Part shown: piece after piece, positions 1 to 5,942 of the stretch
How the letters are laid out: every line of letters starts with the position of its first letter
How positions within the stretch are numbered: position 1 is the first letter of the stretch
Assembly (NCBI GenBank): GCA_021812925.1
Contig: JAKAMK010000023.1
Coordinates: 1-9,894 of the forward strand
Direction of reading: 5' to 3'
DNA: 9,894 nucleotides
Source of the DNA: a bacterium
GTDB taxonomy: Bacteria > Patescibacteria > Paceibacteria > UBA9973 > UBA2103
Program-made: the position numbers and the translations under genes
The notes under the pieces: generated by a model
What the model was told of the DNA's origin: nothing
Seen by the model: the letters and a program-made list of their open reading frames with translations, nothing else
Databases searched by the model: none

Positions 1-44
1 CATGAGCGGGTCGACATACCAGCCCATCTCTAATTGCAACCACC

Positions 45-131
45 ATGGCAGCAAAGAAGCGCCGCAAGGCAGCGAAGAAGACGGCAAAGAAGGCCACGAA
101 GAAGCGCAAGGCCGCAAAGAAGCGCCGCTAG
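45..131 (+). CDS. Lys/Ala-rich histone H1-like basic peptide (28 aa)
   Basis: The reading frame from ATG 45 to TAG 129-131 encodes 28 residues: 12 Lys, 5 Arg, 8 Ala, 2 Thr and the initiator Met, with no acidic or aromatic residue. The pattern is repeated AAKK/TAKK blocks, as in the C-terminal tails of histone H1 and bacterial H1-like (Hc1-type) proteins. The inferred role is nucleic-acid binding and charge neutralisation of DNA or rRNA in the cytoplasm. There is no Shine-Dalgarno sequence before the ATG. A -10-like TCTAAT at 29-34 would give a leader of only a few bases. A strong terminator begins 12 bp after the stop, so the gene probably makes a short monocistronic transcript, which supports it being real. 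It could instead be the end of a longer gene in another frame, but the amino-acid regularity argues against that. Confidence 0.7.
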   Translation: MAAKKRRKAAKKTAKKATKKRKAAKKRR

Positions 132-142
132 GCCGTTCTCGG

Positions 143-176
143 AAACTCCCCGCGATTTGCGGGGAGTTTTCGTTTT
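143..176 (+). terminator. Intrinsic terminator of the basic peptide gene
   Basis: An 11-bp perfect stem (143-153 with 159-169, GC core CTCCCCGC) closes a 5-base loop GATTT. It is followed by a T-rich tail with TTTT on both sides of a CG (167-176). It lies between the small basic peptide gene and the secA promoter, so it insulates secA from upstream transcription. Confidence 0.9.
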
Positions 177-198
177 CTGAGCGCGCGCCTAGCTAAAA

Positions 199-207
199 TG
201 GTATAGT
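199..207 (+). promoter_or_regulatory. Extended -10 promoter of secA (leaderless)
   Basis: TGG followed by TATAGT (hexamer 202-207) fits an extended -10 element (TGnTATAAT). No good -35 is visible, which is common for extended -10 promoters. Transcription would start 7-8 bases downstream, at or next to ATG 215, so the secA mRNA is predicted to be leaderless. The same 7-base spacing recurs at two other genes in the window. Confidence 0.6.
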
Positions 208-214
208 CGTGGCC

Positions 215-2758
215 ATGTTCAGCCTCTCGAACCTCTTCTCGAAGAACCAGTCCGCCGCCTTTGTAAAGGCGGCGGGACCTGTCGTCGCAGAGGTGAACCG
301 GCACTCCGAGGAGCTTGAGCAGCTCCCGGACGCCGAGGTACAGGCCCGCTTCGCCGAGGTGCTCGCGCGCTCTCGGGCTGCCGGGAAGAGTGACGAGGCG
401 GACCTGCCGCTCGTCTTCGCCCTCGTGCGCGAGGCGGCGCGCCGCACGCTCAGCCAGCGGCATTTCGACGTACAGATTATCGGCGGCCTCGCGCTCGCCA
501 AAGGAAAGGTCGCCGAGATGCGTACCGGCGAAGGCAAGACGCTCGTCGCTACGCTGCCTGCGACCTACCACGCGCTCGCGGGGAAGGGCGCGCACGTGGT
601 CACGGTGAACGACTACCTCGCGCGCCGCGACGGCGCGTGGATGGGACAGGTGTACGACTTCCTCGGCCTCTCGGTCGGCATCGTCACCTCGACCGGCGCG
701 TACCGCTACGACCCGTCGCACGTCGCGAAGGAGGAGGATGCGGAGCGCGACGCCGAAGGATCCTTCCGCGTGTTCTACGATTACCTCCGCCCGGTCACGA
801 AGAAGGATGCATACGACGCCGACATAACGTACGCCACGAACAACGAGCTCGGCTTCGACTACCTGCGCGACAACACCGCGTACGACGCATCGCAGCTCGT
901 GCAGCGCCGCGGTCCGGGCAATCCGTTCCACTTCGTCGTCATCGACGAGGTCGACTCCATCCTGATCGATGAGGCGCGTACGCCGCTCATCATCTCCGGT
1001 CCCGTGGGCGACTCGGAGAATCTGTACGAGCGATTCGCGCTCATCGTGCGGAATTTCGTACCGGATGAAGACTACACGGTCGACGAGAAGCAGAAGGCTA
1101 TCCAGATAACCGGCGCGGGCATGCAGAAAGCCGAGGCAGCCCTCGGCATGGAGAACCTCTACACGGAGGGCGGCGTGAAGTACGCGCACCACCTCGAGAC
1201 GGCCGTACGCGCGAAGGCGCTCTTCCACAAGGACAAGGAGTACGTCGTGAAGGACGGCGAGATCATCATTGTCGACGAGTTCACCGGCCGGCTCCAGCCA
1301 GGACGCCGCTGGAGCGAGGGGCTCCACCAGGCGGTCGAGGCGAAGGAGGGCGTCGCGGTGAAAGCCGAGACGCGCACCTTCGCGTCGGTTACGTTCCAGA
1401 ACCTCTTCCGCATGTACGACGCGCTCGCGGGCATGACAGGCACCGGCGTCTCCTCCGAAGAGGAGTTCTATACCGTGTACGGCCTCGAGGTCGTCGTCGT
1501 GCCGACCAATAAGCCGATCGCCCGCAGGGACTACGACGACCTCATCTTCCAGTCCGCAGCAGGGAAGTACCGTGCGCTCGCGCGCGCGGTCGCGGAGCGC
1601 CACGAGGCGGGCCAGCCGGTCCTCATCGGTACCGTTTCCATAGAAGACAACGAGGTGGTGAGCAACTACCTGCGCGACGCGCGCATCCCGCACGAGGTGC
1701 TGAACGCGAAGAACCATGAGCGCGAGGGCGAGATAATCGCGGAAGCGGGCAAGGAGGGCCGCGTGACGGTCGCCACGAACCTCGCGGGCCGCGGCGTCGA
1801 CATCAAGCTCGGCGGCGCGCTCGCGTCGGACGAGGAGCGCGACGCGGTACGCGCGAAGGGCGGCCTCGCAGTCCTCGGTACCGAGCGCCACGACGCACGC
1901 CGCATCGACAATCAGCTCCGCGGCCGTTCGGGCCGCCAGGGCGACCCCGGCGAGACGCGTTTCTACGTATCGCTCGAGGACCGCCTCATGCGCGTGTTCG
2001 CCTCCGACACCCTGAAGAAGGTGATGGGCCGCTTCGGCATCGCCGAGGACGAGCCTATCGAGAGCTCGATGATAACCAAGTCACTCGAGAGCGCACAGGA
2101 GCGCATCGAGGGATTCAATTTCGATGCGCGCAAACAGGTGCTCGCCTACGACGACGTCATGAACACGCAGCGCCTCGCCATCTACGCGCGCCGCAGGGTC
2201 GCGCTCCTCGGCTCGGACGAGGAGGTCCTCTCCGCGGTCGAGGCCATGATCGGCGAGGATGCGGAGAGCCGCACCGCGTACGACGCGCGCCGCGCTGAGC
2301 TCGGCGACGCGTTCGTGCCGCTCCTGCGCCGCTTCCTCCTCTCGGTCATCGATTTCTTCTGGCTCGAGCACCTCGAGACCATGGACTACCTCCGCCGCTC
2401 CGTGTCCTTGCGCGCGTACGGTCAGCGCGATCCTCTCATCGAGTACCGCCGCGAAGGCCTCCAGCGCTTCCGCGCGCTCGAGGCGAACATCGCGAAGGCG
2501 GTCGCGCAGAACGTCCGCTCCATCGCGCCTGCCGAGGATGCGCGCATCCGCGCCGAGGAAGAGAAGACCCGCGCCCAGCTCCACGCGGCCGGCGCCGAAG
2601 ACGGCGCCGGCGCCCCCGCGCAGATAGTGAAAGGGGAGACCTACGGCAGGAACGACCTCGTGACCATCAAGCGCGGCGACGAGGTGCAGACCTTGAAGTA
2701 CAAAAAAGCCGAGCGCCTTATAGCGGAGGAGGGTTGGAGCATCGTCGGTGCGGCGTAG
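215..2758 (+). CDS. secA: Preprotein translocase ATPase SecA
   Basis: SecA is the peripheral ATPase that drives unfolded preproteins through SecYEG. The 847-residue product carries the family hallmarks: Walker A MRTGEGKT (residues 102-109), TNNELGFDYLRDN (from 208), Walker B DEVD with DEARTPLIISG (from 244), the preprotein cross-linking domain after that, TNLAGRGVDIKLGG (from 521), QLRGRSGRQGDPG (from 567), and WLEHLETMDYLR (W716) in the helical scaffold. ATG 215 was chosen over the in-frame GTG 209 because it sits exactly 7 bases after TATAGT and there is no Shine-Dalgarno for either. Two oddities stand out. The C-terminal Cys-rich zinc motif (SEC-C) is absent; the protein ends in a Lys-rich stretch and GWSIVGAA. 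The helical wing region between IYARRR (656) and W716 is about 60 residues, against roughly 120 in E. coli from memory. The gene is convergent with the TrpR-like gene and looks monocistronic. Confidence 0.97.
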   Translation: MFSLSNLFSKNQSAAFVKAAGPVVAEVNRHSEELEQLPDAEVQARFAEVLARSRAAGKSDEADLPLVFALVREAARRTLSQRHFDVQIIGGLALAKGKVAEMRTGEGKTLVATLPATYHALAGKGAHVVTVNDYLARRDGAWMGQVYDFLGLSVGIVTSTGAYRYDPSHVAKEEDAERDAEGSFRVFYDYLRPVTKKDAYDADITYATNNELGFDYLRDNTAYDASQLVQRRGPGNPFHFVVIDEVDSILIDEARTPLIISGPVGDSENLYERFALIVRNFVPDEDYTVDEKQKAIQITGAGMQKAEAALGMENLYTEGGVKYAHHLETAVRAKALFHKDKEYVVKDGEIIIVDEFTGRLQPGRRWSEGLHQAVEAKEGVAVKAETRTFASVTFQNLFRMYDALAGMTGTGVSSEEEFYTVYGLEVVVVPTNKPIARRDYDDLIFQSAAGKYRALARAVAERHEAGQPVLIGTVSIEDNEVVSNYLRDARIPHEVLNAKNHEREGEIIAEAGKEGRVTVATNLAGRGVDIKLGGALASDEERDAVRAKGGLAVLGTERHDARRIDNQLRGRSGRQGDPGETRFYVSLEDRLMRVFASDTLKKVMGRFGIAEDEPIESSMITKSLESAQERIEGFNFDARKQVLAYDDVMNTQRLAIYARRRVALLGSDEEVLSAVEAMIGEDAESRTAYDARRAELGDAFVPLLRRFLLSVIDFFWLEHLETMDYLRRSVSLRAYGQRDPLIEYRREGLQRFRALEANIAKAVAQNVRSIAPAEDARIRAEEEKTRAQLHAAGAEDGAGAPAQIVKGETYGRNDLVTIKRGDEVQTLKYKKAERLIAEEGWSIVGAA

Positions 2759-2771
2759 CGCGGCTACGCCG
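2751..2771 (+). repeat. Hairpin over the secA stop codon
   Basis: A 9-bp perfect stem CGGCGTAGC (2751-2759) pairs with GCTACGCCG (2763-2771) around a 3-base loop GCG. It contains the secA stop codon TAG (2756-2758). There is no T tract, so it is not a standard intrinsic terminator. It may stabilise or help end the secA mRNA together with the large palindrome just downstream. Confidence 0.5.
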
Positions 2772-2812
2772 GTACCGGTACACCTGCTGAGCGCAGTCGC
2801 TCCTGCCAGCCA

Positions 2813-2864
2813 CTGGAGCACGCTATTTTAATACCATATATGGTATTAAAATAGCGTGCTCCAG
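2813..2864. repeat. 52-bp perfect palindrome between convergent genes
   Basis: Every base from 2813 to 2838 pairs with 2839 to 2864, with no spacer at the centre: CTGGAGCACGC then an AT-rich middle, mirrored on the other side. The central 20 bp (2829-2848, TAATACCATATATGGTATTA) is identical to the palindrome in the TrpR-like/obg promoter region. It fills the gap between the ends of secA and the convergent TrpR-like gene, so it may act as a two-way transcription barrier or terminator hairpin. The shared core also makes it a candidate protein-binding site. It lacks T tracts outside the arms, so a standard terminator role is not certain. Confidence 0.85.
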
Positions 2865-2870
2865 AAGGAA

Positions 2871-3269
2871 CTACTTTGGCTCGGGGAAGAGAAGAAAGTG
2901 GAGCGGGTAGCGCCGCTTAAACCGGAATAGCATGCTTTTCGCATACTTTCGCTTGAACTCGCGTCGTCCGAACTCTTCTTCCATCTCACGGATCACGTCT
3001 TCGTACCCCGGAATCTGATCCTCGAGCCAGTGGCGTACGCGATCGATAGTCTGGTATCCGGCACCCGTGCGCGCTCGAATTAAGTCGCGCGTCTCATCTT
3101 GCAGCAGCAGTCGGGCAATAAGGATGCGACGTCCAAGCATCACACGCTCGCTTTCGGTCAAAAGGTCCCGCAGGAACGCTTTCATTGCCGTACGCCCCCG
3201 CACGACGCTTGCTGCGGTATAAAGAGCATCAAGCGTCGCTATCCTTTCTTTTTCAGAAAGCTCGGTCAT
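2871..3269 (-). CDS. TrpR/YerC-like DNA-binding protein
   Basis: This 132-residue protein resembles the Trp repressor superfamily, YerC/YecD branch. The helical core runs from about residue 12 to 85: LDALYTAASVVRG, AFLRDLLTESERVMLGRR, then a helix-turn-helix ARLLLQDETRDLIRARTGAGYQTIDRVRHWL (about 52-82, matching the family pattern of ARLLLxGxTYRxIxxxTGxSxxTIxRV). The C-terminal 40 residues form an acidic stretch EMEEEF followed by a basic, aromatic tail. It is expected to bind DNA as a dimer and repress transcription; the ligand is unknown, and YerC-type proteins are not established tryptophan sensors. ATG at 3269 gives the usual family start. A GTG at 3281-3279 in frame, adding four residues (M/VKKR), lies exactly 7 bases after TATTAT and would be a leaderless start. 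Palindromes with the same 20-bp core lie just beyond both ends of the gene, which suggests autoregulation. Confidence 0.85.
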   Translation of the reverse strand: MTELSEKERIATLDALYTAASVVRGRTAMKAFLRDLLTESERVMLGRRILIARLLLQDETRDLIRARTGAGYQTIDRVRHWLEDQIPGYEDVIREMEEEFGRREFKRKYAKSMLFRFKRRYPLHFLLFPEPK

Positions 3270-3288
3270 CCGTTTTTTCACGTAAAAA

Positions 3289-3297
3289 ATAATACCA
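3289..3297 (-). promoter_or_regulatory. Extended -10 promoter of the TrpR-like gene
   Basis: On the minus strand, TGG followed by TATTAT (hexamer 3294-3289) forms an extended -10 element that overlaps the left half of the palindrome. Seven bases after it comes GTG (3281), then in-frame ATG (3269). A repressor bound to the palindrome would block this promoter directly. Confidence 0.55.
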
Positions 3298-3309
3298 TAT
3301 ATGGTATTA
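3290..3309. promoter_or_regulatory. 20-bp palindromic operator candidate
   Basis: TAATACCATATATGGTATTA is a perfect 20-bp palindrome 20 bp upstream of the TrpR-like start codon and 50 bp upstream of obg. An exact copy forms the core of the 52-bp palindrome downstream of the same gene. It overlaps -10-like elements on both strands. The likely ligand is the dimeric TrpR-like protein encoded between the two sites; this is inferred from position and symmetry. Confidence 0.7.
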
Positions 3310-3310
3310 C
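3303..3310 (+). promoter_or_regulatory. Candidate obg promoter inside the palindrome
   Basis: On the plus strand the same palindrome gives TGG TATTAC (hexamer 3305-3310), an extended -10 mirror image of the TrpR-like promoter. Transcription would start near 3316-3317, leaving a leader of about 43 bases before obg. A second, weaker possibility is TACTGT at 3343-3348, which would leave a leader of about 5 bases. Confidence 0.4.
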
Positions 3311-3359
3311 GCGAACTTGTGGCGCTTCGGGCGGTTTCTGTGTACTGTGTGTGCATCGT

Positions 3360-4340
3360 ATGGCATTTGTTGACGAAGTAACCATCCAGGCACGCGCCGG
3401 CTCCGGCGGCGCTGGCGTCGTCCACTGGCTCCACCTGAAGGGGAAGGAGAAGGGCGGTCCGGACGGCGGCGACGGCGGCCGGGGCGGCGACGTCGTGCTC
3501 CTCGGCGTGCACGACCTCGCTGCGCTTTCGCGCTACCGCTACGAGAAATCCTTCGCCGGCGAGAACGGCGAGGCTGGCCGTGGCGAGCTCCAGACCGGAG
3601 CCGACGGCAAGGAAACCGTCCTTCAGGTACCCGTAGGAACGATAGCTCGCGTAGCCGAGACCGGCGTCGAGCACGAGATTACCGAGGAAGGGCAGCGCCT
3701 CGTCGTGTTTACCGGCGGGGCTGGAGGCAAGGGCAATGCCCGCTTCAAGAGCTCGAGGAACCAGAACCCCTTTCAGCAGACCGACGGCAAACCGGGCGAA
3801 TCCGGCGAAGTCCGACTTTCCCTAAAGCTCATCGCGGACGCGGGGCTCATTGGGCTCCCGAGTGCGGGGAAGTCCTCGCTTCTGAACGCCCTCACGCGCG
3901 CTAAGAGTAAGGTCGGCGCGTACCCATTCACCACGCTCGAGCCGCACCTCGGCGATTTCTACGGCCATGTCATTGCGGACGTGCCGGGCCTCATCGAGGG
4001 CGCCTCGGCTGGCCGAGGTCTCGGTTTGAAATTCCTGAAGCACGTCGAGCGTACGGGAATGCTGCTGCATCTCGTCTCGGCTGACCACGATGACCCCATT
4101 TCGGCATACCGGGAGGTACGGAACGAGGTAGAGGCATTCGGGCACGGGCTCGCCGACAAACGCGAGGTCATCATCCTGTCGAAAATAGACCTCCTCGACC
4201 CGGCAGACCGCGAAACGCGGCGCGAGCTTCTTGCCCGTGAGACGGGCAGGGAAGTGCTCGAAGTCTCGATCGAGGACCCCGAGGCACTGAAATCCTTCTC
4301 GGACAAACTCACGAAATTGCTAGGAGGCAGTAAGCAGTAA
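3360..4340 (+). CDS. obg: Obg-family GTPase
   Basis: Obg is an essential GTPase that associates with the large ribosomal subunit and links ribosome maturation to stress signals. The 326-residue product has the glycine-rich Obg fold at residues 1-158 (GSGGAG, GGPDGGDGGRGGDV, GGKGNARFKSS) and a G domain at 159-322: G1 GLPSAGKSS (165-173), switch I YPFTT (188-192), G3 DVPGLIEGAS (207-216), G4 SKID (274-277) and G5 near VSIED (302-306). ATG 3360 begins the canonical MAFVDEV start; the open frame upstream is only fortuitous and overlaps the divergent gene. There is no C-terminal OCT domain, as expected for a minimal Obg. G4 has Ser instead of the usual Asn of NKxD. No Shine-Dalgarno is visible. 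It probably heads an obg-gatB transcript, since no terminator with a T tract separates them. Confidence 0.96.
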   Translation: MAFVDEVTIQARAGSGGAGVVHWLHLKGKEKGGPDGGDGGRGGDVVLLGVHDLAALSRYRYEKSFAGENGEAGRGELQTGADGKETVLQVPVGTIARVAETGVEHEITEEGQRLVVFTGGAGGKGNARFKSSRNQNPFQQTDGKPGESGEVRLSLKLIADAGLIGLPSAGKSSLLNALTRAKSKVGAYPFTTLEPHLGDFYGHVIADVPGLIEGASAGRGLGLKFLKHVERTGMLLHLVSADHDDPISAYREVRNEVEAFGHGLADKREVIILSKIDLLDPADRETRRELLARETGREVLEVSIEDPEALKSFSDKLTKLLGGSKQ

Positions 4341-4384
4341 GCAGTTGGCATTTCGTGCTGCCTGCTGCATACTGCCTACTGCAT
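4325..4384. repeat. Heptamer-repeat imperfect hairpin at the obg stop
   Basis: The left arm 4325-4344 (repeats of GCAGTAA) is complementary at 17 of 20 positions to the right arm 4365-4384 (repeats CTGCATA, CTGCCTA, CTGCATA), around a 20-base loop. It contains the obg stop codon TAA (4338-4340) and ends 7 bases before gatB. Its role is unknown: RNA stability, a REP-like intergenic element, or a control point for gatB. It has no T tract. Confidence 0.6.
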
Positions 4385-4391
4385 ACTTTCC

Positions 4392-5801
4392 ATGGCTTTC
4401 CGCCCTACCATCGGCCTTGAGATACACGCAGAGCTCCGGACGCGGACCAAGATGTTCTGTGACTCGAGGAATGACCCTGACGAGGTTCGTCCGAACGTGA
4501 ACGTCTGCCCGGTCTGCCTTGCGCACCCGGGGACCCTGCCCGTCATAAACCGGGAGGCGGTCCGGCACATCCTGCGCGTCGGCACCGCGGTCGGGGGCAC
4601 GCTCGCCGACTATACCGAGTTCGACCGCAAGAGCTATTTCTATCCCGACATCCCGAAGGGCTATCAGATCAGCCAGTACGAGCATCCGCTCGTCTCAGGC
4701 GGCGAGCTCGCGGGCGTCGCCATCACGCGCGTGCACCTCGAAGAGGATACGGCGCGCTCGTCGCACGAGGGCGGGAAAAGTCTCGTCGATTTCAATCGTG
4801 CAGGCGTGCCCCTCATGGAGCTCGTCACCGAGCCGGTCATCCATGACGCGGAGACGGCAGGGAAGTTCGCGCGCGAGCTGCAGCTCCTCCTGCGCACCTT
4901 GGGCGCGGGACATGCGAATCTCGAGAAGGGAGAGATGCGCATCGAGGCGAACATCTCGGTGTCGCAGGACGATACGTTCGGCACGAAGGTTGAGGTGAAG
5001 AACCTTAACTCGTTCCGCTCGGTCGAGCGCGCTATCGCGTACGAGGTCGAGCGCCAGTCGAAGCTCATCGCCTCGGGCGGGAAGGTCGTGCAGGAGACGC
5101 GCGGCTGGAACGAGGCGAAGCAGGAGACCTTTGCGCAGCGGCTGAAGGAAGGGAGCGCGGACTACCGGTACTTTCCGGAGCCGGACCTGCCGAAGCTTAT
5201 CATTTCGGACCTGACCGAGTTTTCGAACGAGTCGCTTCGGGCGAGCATGCCGGAACTTCCGTGGGAGCGCCGCGGTCGGTACATGCGCGAGTATGGCGTG
5301 AAGGAAGCCGACGCCGCGTTCCTCTGCGCTACGACGGAACGGGCTGCGTTCATCGACGCGGTCATCGAGGCGCTTGCGGATACTGCGTTCGTGCAGCTCG
5401 CGACGAATTACATCGTCTCCGACCTCGCCGGTATCTACGCGAAGCGCGAGACGGAAGGATTCGATACGCTCGACGCCGCGATGTTCGCGAAGCTCATCCG
5501 CATGACCGCGAAAGGCGAGCTTTCCTCGCGCGGCGCGAAAGACACGCTCGCGCTCCTCGTCGAGAAGGGGGGCGACCCCGAGACGCTCGCAAAGGGCGCT
5601 GGCCTCATCCAGGTGAACGATCCCGAGGCGCTCGGCCGGATAGTGGACTCGGTGCTCGCTGCTGAGCCGGCTGCGGTCGCCGAGTACCGGGGCGGCAAGG
5701 AAGCCGCGCTCCAGTACCTCCTCGGCAAGTCCATGAAGGAGAGCCGGGGGGCAGGGAACCCGGCGCAGCTCCGCGAGATCCTTCTCGAGAAGCTTACATA
5801 G
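4392..5801 (+). CDS. gatB: Asp/Glu-tRNA amidotransferase subunit B
   Basis: GatB is the subunit of the GatCAB complex that binds misacylated Glu-tRNAGln/Asp-tRNAAsn and activates the side chain for transamidation with ammonia delivered by GatA. The 469-residue product has near-standard family length. Visible signatures are PTIGLEIHAEL (5-15), CPVCLAHPGTLP (39-50), FDRKSYFYPDIPKGYQISQYEHPL (77-100), HLEEDTARSSHEG (115-127), DFNRAGVPLMELVTEP (133-148), KVEVKNLNSFRSVERA, DYRYFPEPDLP, and the C-terminal YqeY-like tail domain ending GNPAQLREILLEKL. The putative zinc-site pattern is incomplete: C23 is followed by D24-S25 where some homologues have a second Cys, which is tolerated because many GatB lack the site. 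No gatA or gatC lies in the window. It follows obg by 51 bp and ends before a terminator. Confidence 0.97.
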   Translation: MAFRPTIGLEIHAELRTRTKMFCDSRNDPDEVRPNVNVCPVCLAHPGTLPVINREAVRHILRVGTAVGGTLADYTEFDRKSYFYPDIPKGYQISQYEHPLVSGGELAGVAITRVHLEEDTARSSHEGGKSLVDFNRAGVPLMELVTEPVIHDAETAGKFARELQLLLRTLGAGHANLEKGEMRIEANISVSQDDTFGTKVEVKNLNSFRSVERAIAYEVERQSKLIASGGKVVQETRGWNEAKQETFAQRLKEGSADYRYFPEPDLPKLIISDLTEFSNESLRASMPELPWERRGRYMREYGVKEADAAFLCATTERAAFIDAVIEALADTAFVQLATNYIVSDLAGIYAKRETEGFDTLDAAMFAKLIRMTAKGELSSRGAKDTLALLVEKGGDPETLAKGAGLIQVNDPEALGRIVDSVLAAEPAAVAEYRGGKEAALQYLLGKSMKESRGAGNPAQLREILLEKLT

Positions 5802-5822
5802 CAGAGAGCCCATAGCGCAGGG

Positions 5823-5862
5823 CAAGTACCAAAAGCCCCCTAGCGGTGGCTTTTGGTACTTG
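5823..5862 (+). terminator. Intrinsic terminator after gatB
   Basis: A 15-bp perfect stem (5823-5837 with 5848-5862) encloses a 10-base loop. The GC core AGCC/GGCT is flanked by AAAA on the left and TTTT on the right, so the inner hairpin with the T4 run (5851-5854) can terminate in either direction. It ends the obg-gatB unit and separates it from the accessory region. Confidence 0.8.
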
Positions 5863-5883
5863 TGGTTCGGGCCTAGCGCCTAT

Positions 5884-5915
5884 CGTATGAGTTTTGCACA
5901 GTGCTCTTTCATACG
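5884..5915. promoter_or_regulatory. Inverted repeat overlapping the -35 zone of the HTH gene
   Basis: CGTATGA (5884-5890) is mirrored by TCATACG (5909-5915), with a second small palindrome GCACAGTGC (5896-5904) in between. The right arm overlaps where a -35 box for TATACT at 5930 would lie. It is a candidate operator for regulation of the downstream HTH gene, possibly by its own product; this is positional inference. Confidence 0.4.
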
Positions 5916-5929
5916 AGCCAAGATATCGC

Positions 5930-5935
5930 TATACT
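5930..5935 (+). promoter_or_regulatory. -10 element of the first HTH gene (leaderless)
   Basis: TATACT is followed by 7 bases and then ATG 5943, the same geometry as at secA. No clear -35 is seen (TTTCAT at 5907-5912 is weak). There is no Shine-Dalgarno, so a leaderless transcript is predicted. Confidence 0.6.
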
Positions 5936-5942
5936 GAGCGGC

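Noticed and set aside
1..33. Possible C-terminal end of an upstream gene (frame 1, ending TAA at 31-33)
   Set aside because: Only 10 codons are visible, too few to judge whether it is real.
2..196. 64-codon plus-strand frame overlapping the basic peptide
   Set aside because: It runs through the terminator hairpin and is the out-of-frame reading of the Lys/Ala repeat.
128..1891. Long minus-strand open frame (587 codons) inside secA
   Set aside because: It is antisense to the unmistakable SecA coding frame, is Arg/Val/Leu-rich with no family motif, and arises from high-GC codon use leaving few stops on the opposite strand.
3099..3359. Extended open frame upstream of obg
   Set aside because: It overlaps the divergent TrpR-like gene and shared promoter; the family start MAFVDEV is at 3360.
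4695..5825. Minus-strand open frame (376 codons) opposite gatB
   Set aside because: Antisense shadow of GatB with shadow-type composition and no recognisable domain.
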